Source: Nitrososphaerales archaeon
GTDB lineage: Archaea; Thermoproteota; Nitrososphaeria; Nitrososphaerales; CADDZS01
NCBI GenBank assembly: GCA_030043455.1
Contig: JASHXQ010000101.1
Coordinates: 1-6,104 of the forward strand
DNA length: 6,104 nt
Direction of reading: 5' to 3'
Position numbers and translations under genes: made by a program. Positions within the stretch are counted from its first letter, which is position 1. Each line of letters starts with the position of its first letter. Below the pieces are notes generated by a model, which saw only the letters and a program-made list of their open reading frames with translations, had not been told where the DNA came from and did not search any database. Positions 1-5,232 of the stretch are shown here, piece after piece.

Positions 1-1427
1 GTCAGTGTCCACGTTCCGGGAGTGAGATCTACAGTATAGGGACCGCAGACCGAGTTCATGCAGCTAGCCGAAACGGGCGCGTCTCCAGGAGTAGCCACCA
101 GGGTCAGAGTGGAAATGTCCGGATTATTTATTGTGACGGTAAGCTCCTCGAACTGACTTTGAGGCACCGTGCAAAGTGGGGGGCAGTTGAGATTCACGAT
201 ATCCGGGAAATTGAGTACTCCGCAAACAAGGAGACCCTCATTGCAGACAGGAGAGTATGTTTCCACGAAAGAAATCCCAGTACGAGTGCCGGTACAGCCT
301 GATGGGGGAAGTGAGTTCGGAGGCGCTAGGGGCTCGAGGAACAAATTGTTGGTTTCACCCGTGGTGCCAGCGTTGCTCAAGCACACACCCGCGAGGGGGC
401 CACTTCCACCAAAAAGGGCGGCATTTACGACGATGGAGGTCCCGGCGCTGAATACGGCGTTCGAGCCCCCCATATCTCCTACTACGTTGAATTCAGATTG
501 AGTCCAGTGCGAGTACAGGTCCAGCAGATTATCGGGCGTTCCCATGTTGACTGCGTAAGAAGATCCCCCCGCAATAGAGAGCGAAAGCATATCATTGCCC
601 GTCCCTTCATAGTTGGCGTTGCCCGTAAGAGTCACGGTGTCCAGCTGAGCGGCGGTGAGCCCGGTTGGTGCACCAGATAGGGTGGTCGTCGCGACTTCCA
701 TGCTATTCAGATAACAGCTATCCCCTGACTCCATCCAGGACAGGCCGCCGAATGTCGGACACCCTCCATTCGGAAAGATTGGGGTATTGCCAGAGCATCC
801 CTCATAGCCAGGCGGAGCAGAAGCATCACAATAGCCCAACAGCCACCACTCAATAAATATCCCTCCGTGACCCGCGATACCCTCGTTATCGTTGCTGTAC
901 ACGAACTGCTGCCAGCAGCCCTGAGTCCAGTATCCCGTCTTTGCCGAAAAAGTCGCCGTCACCGTGTATCCATCAGTGTATGGAGTGTTGCACGTGAAAA
1001 CTTGGCTGTTCAGCTGAAGGGAATAACAATTGGGGGAACCGTCTCCTCCATAACATGGGCCACATCCAGTGCACAGTCCTTGTCCGCCGACCTCAGTGAT
1101 GGTGGACGGGGTGACAGAAGGAAACGATCCTGCAGTACTGCCGATCAACGTACCGCTGACCGCAGGCGTTGCCGCATAGTCCTTATCATTGCCGACCGTA
1201 CTGCCCGAGGGACCACTCGCCGGAATGTATGGTACCTGTGGCGGAGCACCGCAAGTGGTAGCTTGCCACGGAGCGCCCGGAGTTGGCTCGACCCAGCATC
1301 CTGCTTGGGCGGGAACTGAAGGGGGTACGGCTGCCGCGCTCGTTCGAAGTGCTCCGATCGTCCCGACGGGACCAGCAAACAAAATCAAAACGAGCGCAAG
1401 AATGAAGAAGTACTTCTGGAGTGCCAC
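1..1427 (-). CDS. Cys-rich secreted protein, uncharacterised family (3' end beyond window)
   Basis: This is an uninterrupted minus-strand frame of 475 codons that continues past the left edge, so the C-terminus is missing. The start is GTG (1425-1427). An in-frame TAG lies ten codons upstream with no ATG between, and GTG is followed directly by a signal peptide (MALQKYFFILALVLILFAG), with probable cleavage around residues 33-42. A TATA-like box is centred 27 bases upstream, which fits a leaderless transcript. The mature part is rich in Gly, Ser and Thr and has 20 cysteines, including CTGCGPC at 119-125. From memory, the core (about 133-390), with NCYSLQLNS, CWQQFVYSND, FIEWWLL, SEFNVVGD, GTTGETNNL and GISFVET, resembles uncharacterised secreted proteins of actinobacteria, proteobacteria and fungi with a predicted beta-sandwich. 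This was not verified. No catalytic motif is recognised and the function is unknown. A periplasm-like or extracellular location is inferred. The gene is certain enough; its role is not. Confidence 0.88.
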   Translation of the reverse strand, partial: MALQKYFFILALVLILFAGPVGTIGALRTSAAAVPPSVPAQAGCWVEPTPGAPWQATTCGAPPQVPYIPASGPSGSTVGNDKDYAATPAVSGTLIGSTAGSFPSVTPSTITEVGGQGLCTGCGPCYGGDGSPNCYSLQLNSQVFTCNTPYTDGYTVTATFSAKTGYWTQGCWQQFVYSNDNEGIAGHGGIFIEWWLLGYCDASAPPGYEGCSGNTPIFPNGGCPTFGGLSWMESGDSCYLNSMEVATTTLSGAPTGLTAAQLDTVTLTGNANYEGTGNDMLSLSIAGGSSYAVNMGTPDNLLDLYSHWTQSEFNVVGDMGGSNAVFSAGTSIVVNAALFGGSGPLAGVCLSNAGTTGETNNLFLEPLAPPNSLPPSGCTGTRTGISFVETYSPVCNEGLLVCGVLNFPDIVNLNCPPLCTVPQSQFEELTVTINNPDISTLTLVATPGDAPVSASCMNSVCGPYTVDLTPGTWTL

Positions 1428-1449
1428 AGGCAGCGGGTAAATTGCTGCG

Positions 1450-1458
1450 TTATTTATT
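1450..1458 (-). promoter_or_regulatory. TATA-like box for the Cys-rich secreted protein gene
   Basis: On the minus strand this reads AATAAATAA, centred 27 bases before the GTG at 1427. That is the distance expected between an archaeal TATA box and a transcription start lying on the first base of the start codon. There is no Shine-Dalgarno-like sequence between the box and the GTG. The box supports the GTG choice and an archaeal host. Confidence 0.5.
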
Positions 1459-1531
1459 CGCTATGAAGTTGAGCTTCACGGATCTGAATTTGAAATTCAC
1501 ATTCCTTCGGTATTATTTCACTATAGAGTTA

Positions 1532-1672
1532 TCATAAATTTCGCCGGGTTTGGAGATCCAATCTATCCATTACAACCTGAAATCTTGGAACTCCGCGAAG
1601 TTCGTCGAAAACCAAATCGTAGGGGACGTTGATCAGGTACCCGGATTGATAATTGCATGCTTTCTCCAGTAG
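1532..1672 (-). pseudogene. Decayed C-terminus of a TPR-type protein
   Basis: The minus-strand frame ending at TGA (1532-1534) reads LLEKACNYQSGYLINVPYDL followed by VFDELRGVPRFQVVMDRLDL. From memory, this follows the stereotyped last segment of many tetratricopeptide-repeat proteins: LEKAYEER..G/W-L..L..DP.FDPLRSDPRF..LLRR.GL. Matching landmarks are LEKA, the aromatic-Leu pair, FD-LR, PRF and the final R-L-x-L. The frame stays open upstream to a TGA at 1751-1753, but that part is Arg/Pro-rich, unlike a TPR, and contains no ATG, GTG or TTG before the conserved segment. The segment therefore looks like the 3' end of a lost gene rather than an expressed protein. Such tails occur in TPR regulators and cyclase- or kinase-linked proteins; which kind this was cannot be told. 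Confidence 0.55.
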
Positions 1673-1686
1673 CTCCGGTGTTAATT

Positions 1687-1710
1687 GCCTACTCCTAGGC
1701 TCAAGTAGGC
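1687..1710. repeat. Short inverted repeat in the divergent intergenic region
   Basis: The arms GCCTACT (1687-1693) and AGTAGGC (1704-1710) are perfect complements of 7 bases, separated by 10 bases that contain the palindrome CCTAGG. It could be an operator for the phosphoesterase gene or a small hairpin, but a chance match of this size is quite possible. The repeat lies inside the open but unrecognisable upstream part of the TPR-like remnant. I see nothing else definite in 1673-1838 apart from an A/T-rich patch near 1750-1766. Confidence 0.25.
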
Positions 1711-1838
1711 GCCGGCGAGTACGGTGGGTGGGATCCGGCTCCGGACCGTTTCATAATGATTTTTAGCGAGTGATCCGCTGGCTTGGAGATGTACTGCTTC
1801 CGATGAACAGTTTGAAGCAGTAACCATTGTGTGCAGCA

Positions 1839-3431
1839 ATGAAAAAGAAAATTGTCCTAATTTTTAGCCTTTCAATAATTGTACTGTTTGGAACGGGCGT
1901 CTTCAGTACAGGCGCACAAGCTGGAGGGTTTTTTCTGAATGATCTCATCGACGGTTATTTGAATTCCCTGACCCCTGTCACGCCCATTCAACACATCATC
2001 ATTATCATGAATGAAAATCACGCCTTCGATAATTTCTTCGGAACCTATCCCGGAGTACCTAGTGCCTACGGTTTGGATCTTTCTACATGTCTACCTCTAA
2101 AGGAGGGACAAACTTCGTCGACTCCGTGCCTAAAACCGTTCAATGCCGATGAAATGCCCAGCGTTCAGGAAACTGACCAGTGCCATACCAACGTTTGCTC
2201 GGTGCTGGATGTCAACGGTGGCAAGATGAATGGCTTTGTGTACGGCGAAGACACCAACAATACCATGGCGTACTATGACGGAAGCGGAATTCCCCAACTG
2301 TGGGATTTGGCCTCGTACTTCGATCTGGACTACAACTTTTACTCCAGCGCGCTGTCCTACAGCGAAGCTAATCATCTCTTTGCTGTCTCCGCGAATACTC
2401 AGTCGGCACCGTTTTACGACGGAAATAATGCTCCTGACACTCCGCTCTTTCTGAATTTTACCTACCCGGAAATTGGTTCCGAGCTAACCGCGAGAGGAAT
2501 TACTTGGGGGTACTTTCAGTACAATTGGAACGACGCTGCGGATTGTACGGGTAACTATGACTCCCAAACTCACCTGTTTACGGGGCCCGGAGATTCCTAT
2601 TGGGAAGGTGAAGCCCAATTTAGAAAGGTACAGAACACCATGGTGGAATGCAGTAGTCTCGGCAACATCAAGGATTTTGAAAGCGCCCTCGCGTCCAACA
2701 CTCTTCCTGCGGTCAGCTGGGTCGAACCGGAACCCTCGGAATCCTGTCATCCGGGGCAAGGTACGCTGGAAGCCTGCCAGCTGTACACTACCAGCCTGAT
2801 CGATGACATCGAGCAGAGCCCCGAGTGGGCTCACAGTGTAACCTTTCTTACGTTCGATGAATACGGCGGATATTACGACAACGTCTCTCCTACAACAATC
2901 GATGAATGGGGAGACGGATTCCGGGTGCCGCTCATCGCCATCAGCCCGTATACCATACAAGGTTTGATCGGAGGATGCACCACTACCAAGAAAACTGATT
3001 GCGCCCCCTCCTTTCACTATGTGGACAACGCCACCGGGGCTCGCGGGACTACTACTCGCGAAGACTTTAGTGCATTCCTCTCGACCATCGAATATAACTG
3101 GAATCTCAAGAACCTCAGTGATACCGATGGAGAAGAACCAAATCTCTTCTATATGCTAAACTTTCATCAAACCCCATTGCAACCACTATTTTTCAGCAGT
3201 GATTACTCGCAGGCGGTGTACCCGCTGAGCGCATGTTACAGTAGCGACGGGTGTCGGCTGGGGACTCCCTTTGCCCCTACAAATCTGGCGCCTAATTCTC
3301 CCTGGGTAATTCTTACGAGATCCACCGGCTCGAGTACGAGGGTCTACACCGTATACAACGCTACCATGCCATCATGGGCGGAACCCAACTCGGAGTCAGC
3401 AAATTATTCCGGTGGAGATCCGGATGACTAG
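1839..3431 (+). CDS. Secreted phosphoesterase, phospholipase C / AcpA acid phosphatase family
   Basis: The product is a 530-residue exported hydrolase expected to cleave phosphate mono- or diesters outside the cell. ATG at 1839 is preferred over an in-frame TTG at 1827 because it begins a clean signal peptide (MKKKIVLIFSLSIIVLFGTG), with cleavage probably after AQA at residue 28. Family motifs in order (ATG numbering): HIIIIMNENHAFDNFFGTYPG near 52-72, corresponding to the usual MMENRSFDxxFG, with Glu59 and Asn60 as metal ligands; YSEANHL, with Ser175 at the position of the nucleophile in GPSxPNHL; VSWVEPEPSESCHPG near 293-306; FLTFDEYGGYYDNV, with Asp340 and Glu341 as metal ligands; and GFRVPLIAISPY near 361-372. 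The usual YDHV is YDNV here, with Asn348. The mature protein has 12 cysteines in nearby pairs (84/97, 115/120, 236/261, 303/313, 380/388, 466/472). Family assignment is secure; whether it acts as phospholipase or phosphatase is open. No clear promoter box was found. Confidence 0.92.
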   Translation: MKKKIVLIFSLSIIVLFGTGVFSTGAQAGGFFLNDLIDGYLNSLTPVTPIQHIIIIMNENHAFDNFFGTYPGVPSAYGLDLSTCLPLKEGQTSSTPCLKPFNADEMPSVQETDQCHTNVCSVLDVNGGKMNGFVYGEDTNNTMAYYDGSGIPQLWDLASYFDLDYNFYSSALSYSEANHLFAVSANTQSAPFYDGNNAPDTPLFLNFTYPEIGSELTARGITWGYFQYNWNDAADCTGNYDSQTHLFTGPGDSYWEGEAQFRKVQNTMVECSSLGNIKDFESALASNTLPAVSWVEPEPSESCHPGQGTLEACQLYTTSLIDDIEQSPEWAHSVTFLTFDEYGGYYDNVSPTTIDEWGDGFRVPLIAISPYTIQGLIGGCTTTKKTDCAPSFHYVDNATGARGTTTREDFSAFLSTIEYNWNLKNLSDTDGEEPNLFYMLNFHQTPLQPLFFSSDYSQAVYPLSACYSSDGCRLGTPFAPTNLAPNSPWVILTRSTGSSTRVYTVYNATMPSWAEPNSESANYSGGDPDD

Positions 3432-3468
3432 GTCCGCCTAATTGTCACGGATGTCCACCTTGCGGACA
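3432..3468 (+). other. Overlapping inverted repeats just after the phosphoesterase stop
   Basis: GTCCGC at 3432-3437 is complementary to GCGGAC at 3462-3467. TGTCC at 3452-3456 is complementary to GGACA at 3464-3468, so the two hairpins are mutually exclusive. No T-tract follows, so this is not a classical terminator. It could stabilise the 3' end of the mRNA or be a chance match. Confidence 0.2.
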
Positions 3469-3530
3469 CTTCAGGCTCTGAAATATCGAAACCCGCTTTC
3501 ACCCCCAGAAAAAATGGTCCAAAAATTCGC

Positions 3531-3542
3531 TTTTCTTATCTT
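3531..3542 (+). terminator. Possible T-rich archaeal terminator after the phosphoesterase gene
   Basis: The tract TTTTCTTATCTT lies 100 bases past the phosphoesterase stop and before the next gene. Archaeal RNA polymerase terminates at T-rich stretches of the coding strand without requiring a hairpin. The tract is interrupted and the call is weak. Confidence 0.25.
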
Positions 3543-3588
3543 GCAATGAAAAAGGCGTAAATCACTAGGCTCCCGCGTATCCTACGTT

Positions 3589-3651
3589 ATGAAATTCCTC
3601 GTGAAACTGGGAATCGTCTTCGCGGTTGTAGTTGCTTTGTTTCTAGTATAT
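3589..3651 (+). repeat. Copy 1 of duplicated N-terminal coding module
   Basis: These 63 bases encode the first 21 residues of the small membrane protein. By hand alignment about 48 of 63 positions match 5067-5130, apart from one extra base in the second copy. The longest shared block includes TGTTTCTAGTATA near the end. The two copies lie in the same orientation about 1.5 kb apart and flank the minus-strand G1-like gene. Similarity stops abruptly after this segment. Confidence 0.65.
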
Positions 3652-3864
3652 TCCCACTTCGGCGTAATCTACGTCATCGGGGGAGTCATTTCTGTAGCTG
3701 CCCTAGTATTTTCTTCTGTTCCAAAGGCCGAGAATGATCGAGAACGAAAAGAACCTCTTTTCCCTTCTAGTCACAGGGGAACAGATGTCAGTGCCGCTTG
3801 GCTCGGGGCAAAGATGGATGAAGAGGAAGAAATGAGAGGGAAAGCCGAAAAGAAGCCTCGATAA
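3589..3864 (+). CDS. Small membrane protein with two transmembrane helices
   Basis: The gene encodes a 91-residue protein that I do not recognise. Hydrophobic segments at about 5-21 (VKLGIVFAVVVALFLVY) and 24-42 (FGVIYVIGGVISVAALVF) are joined by a two-residue turn, so they should form a helical hairpin. By the positive-inside rule, the N-terminal Lys residues and the tail from residue 45 would face the cytoplasm. The tail is highly charged, with a DEEEEMRGK stretch and a basic end (EKKPR). The start ATG has no Shine-Dalgarno sequence; a weak A/T patch (CGTAAATCA) is centred about 29 bases upstream. The first 63 bases recur at 5067-5130, which suggests that the coding start is a real conserved module. 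The 157-base gap from the phosphoesterase gene argues against tight co-transcription. Function is unknown; a small accessory membrane subunit is possible. Confidence 0.7.
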   Translation: MKFLVKLGIVFAVVVALFLVYSHFGVIYVIGGVISVAALVFSSVPKAENDRERKEPLFPSSHRGTDVSAAWLGAKMDEEEEMRGKAEKKPR

Positions 3865-3996
3865 AACAGAATTATGAAAGGAACACGATCAGTTGCGCGA
3901 TCTTCAGATAACCATTGTACGATCTCTTCAGTTTTGGTGGAAGCCCGTTTGTAGCTCAGATCATCCCATTTCAGATTGAGACTAAGGATAAATCGA

Positions 3997-4003
3997 TTTT
4001 TTT
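3997..4003 (+). terminator. T7 tract, possible terminator for the small membrane protein gene
   Basis: A run of seven T on the plus strand lies 133 bases after the membrane protein stop and just before the 3' end of the converging G1-like gene. A plain T-run between convergent genes is a typical archaeal terminator. The tract is A-rich on the other strand, so it would not stop the G1-like transcript. Confidence 0.35.
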
Positions 4004-4015
4004 GACTTTGTTCGA

Positions 4016-4948
4016 TTAAGGGCCTGCGTTCTTCCAAGTTGTACTGAAACTCGTTCCATCCTTTGAAAGAGAGGATGTGGAGACAACAGTGGTGGAGGAA
4101 CTACTTAGCGCGACCATGTTGTACGAAGTGTCGGCGGAAGAAGCAGTTGCGATAGTCTTTGTTGAAGAGGCGATCGTAGCACCATTTGTTCCACTAACTC
4201 CGGTACTGTCTTTGCCAAAGGAGACTGTTCCAAAGTTTGCGATGAGCTGGGTGACGCATGTGGGGTTGCAATCGTACCAGGTTTCGGTTCCCCAGAACAA
4301 GTCGCCGGCACCAGTTCCAAATAACCCACTACCACAGGCTGCATTTGTGGAAGTGCCTGAAGGAGGAGTAGAACAGCTCTGGGCAAAGGTCTTGCCCTTC
4401 GTGACATCATCGATGGTGACTTTGATATTACTCGAGGTGATCGTTATGGTAACCGATATGTGGTCGCCTGGAGCTGGTGACCAAGAGTTCACATAGTACG
4501 CCCGCCCGCAGGTGGAGGCGATGCACCAGTTGGAAAATTGGAAGAAAGCCTCGTAGATCGTTGTTGTAGTACCGCTGGGGTTGGCGCACTGCCCTTCGGT
4601 GCCTGCCATCACGTAATCACTTCCGGTGCTCGTCGAGATTTCTGTAAAGAAACCAGCTTGAGCGTTGGTGGTCCCTAAAGCACAGGTTTCCGTTGGCTGG
4701 ACCCATGAAGCCTTCAGTGATGTCACTTGCGAGATCTTGGTAATTGAAGCACCGAAACCCGCGAAGGTAGTACTCTTGCTATGAGTGACTGTATTGGGAA
4801 CCAAAGTTCCACCGCCGGAGACTGAAAGGGAAGTCGATGCGACAACACTGCCAGGTGACAGGATTAGAAAGGCAGCGAGCAATGTAGTCAGCGACAATAG
4901 AACGAACCTTCTTGGGTGAAAATCAACGCTTGCCATCAGAAATTCCAT
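4016..4948 (-). CDS. Secreted peptidase G1 (eqolisin)-like protein with altered catalytic Gln
   Basis: The product is 310 residues from ATG 4948, or 306 from the second ATG at 4936. Either start is followed by a basic N-region and a hydrophobic signal segment ending about residue 38 (VVAS). The rest matches the glutamic peptidase fold of fungal scytalidoglutamic peptidase end to end: ASWVQP (80-85, the usual WxVP strand), DYVMAGTEGQC (111-121, equivalent to ILQTGxDxC), IYEAFFQF (131-138, equivalent to YDAWYEW), a long beta hairpin with DHISVTITITSS, LFWGTETW (217-224, equivalent to AEWIVE, with Glu222 as the catalytic Glu), IANFGTVSF (236-244) and a terminal strand. The catalytic Gln of ILQTG is Met114 here, and the Glu of YEW is Gln137. 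Activity is therefore uncertain: it could be an unusual peptidase or a fold reused for binding. The family normally works at acidic pH outside the cell. The gene is monocistronic, with its own TATA-like box. Confidence 0.85.
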   Translation of the reverse strand: MEFLMASVDFHPRRFVLLSLTTLLAAFLILSPGSVVASTSLSVSGGGTLVPNTVTHSKSTTFAGFGASITKISQVTSLKASWVQPTETCALGTTNAQAGFFTEISTSTGSDYVMAGTEGQCANPSGTTTTIYEAFFQFSNWCIASTCGRAYYVNSWSPAPGDHISVTITITSSNIKVTIDDVTKGKTFAQSCSTPPSGTSTNAACGSGLFGTGAGDLFWGTETWYDCNPTCVTQLIANFGTVSFGKDSTGVSGTNGATIASSTKTIATASSADTSYNMVALSSSSTTVVSTSSLSKDGTSFSTTWKNAGP

Positions 4949-4964
4949 GCGGCCTGGAAGATTC

Positions 4965-4974
4965 TTATTTAAAA
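4965..4974 (-). promoter_or_regulatory. TATA-like box for the G1-like gene
   Basis: The minus strand reads TTTTAAATAA, close to the archaeal TATA consensus. It is centred about 21 bases before the ATG at 4948 and about 33 before the ATG at 4936. With a start site 25-27 bases downstream of the box, transcription would begin near 4943, which mildly favours the second ATG with a very short leader. No Shine-Dalgarno sequence is seen before either ATG. Confidence 0.55.
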
Positions 4975-5066
4975 GTCAACCTCAGTTCGTTGCAGTCAGA
5001 AATATACTAATTCATCAAACTAATTGTCCGCGGAAGCTAGATCAGGGTACAAATGTATTTTCCGTT

Positions 5067-5130
5067 ATGAGATTCCCTGGTCAGACTAGGATTCGTGCTT
5101 GCGCCCGTAGTTGTTCTGTTTCTAGTATAC
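5067..5130 (+). pseudogene. Copy 2 of duplicated N-terminal module, frameshifted
   Basis: This stretch copies 3589-3651. After the ATG and two codons (M-R-F) there is one extra C in the CCC at 5075-5077. In the shifted frame the reading becomes LVRLGFVLAPVVVLFLVY, against LVKLGIVFAVVVALFLVY in copy 1. In the ATG frame translation gives only a 27-residue arginine-rich peptide ending at 5147. The membrane-helix signal is thus preserved only after the frameshift. Either the copy is broken, or the extra base is a sequence error and the downstream surface protein gene really starts at 5067. Confidence 0.6.
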
Positions 5131-5198
5131 TTTCTTTTCCTAATTAGACTGAGGAAATTGAGAGGCCAGACCAACAGCGGATCGACACGCTACGGATA

Positions 5199-5206
5199 CA
5201 TTTATT
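5199..5206 (+). promoter_or_regulatory. Possible TATA-like box for the surface glycoprotein gene
   Basis: CATTTATT is centred 30 bases before the proposed TTG start at 5233, similar to the other boxes in this window. It would place transcription within a few bases of the TTG. It is a weaker match than the box of the G1-like gene. Confidence 0.35.
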
Positions 5207-5232
5207 GCCCTAGCTCCGTCCTCAAAACGAGT

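Noticed and set aside
867..1319. Plus-strand 150-codon frame opposite the left-hand gene
   Set aside because: It is Arg/Ser-rich and low in plausible structure, and sits antisense to the 475-codon secreted protein frame with signal peptide and conserved core.
1441..1632. Plus-strand open stretch of 64 codons with a protein-like ending (PEILELREVRRKPNRRGR)
   Set aside because: It has no ATG, GTG or TTG before its last third and overlaps the minus-strand TPR remnant, whose match to a known pattern is better.
2484..3017. Minus-strand 177-codon frame inside the phosphoesterase gene
   Set aside because: It is antisense to well-conserved catalytic motifs and has no family resemblance.
3771..4037. 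Minus-strand 88-codon open frame (MEERRPLIEQSQKNRF...) between the G1-like gene and the small membrane gene
   Set aside because: It begins inside the 3' end of the G1-like gene and ends antisense inside the membrane protein gene, has no promoter of its own, and its last third simply mirrors the other gene. The middle part (about 3865-4015) looks mildly protein-like but matches nothing I know.
4077..4496. Plus-strand 139-codon frame inside the G1-like gene
   Set aside because: It lies wholly antisense to a frame with clear family motifs and has no signal, promoter or recognised domain.
5067..5147. 27-residue peptide MRFPGQTRIRACARS... from the ATG of the duplicated module
   Set aside because: The sequence makes sense only as a frameshifted copy of the hydrophobic leader; the arginine-rich peptide is a by-product of the extra base.
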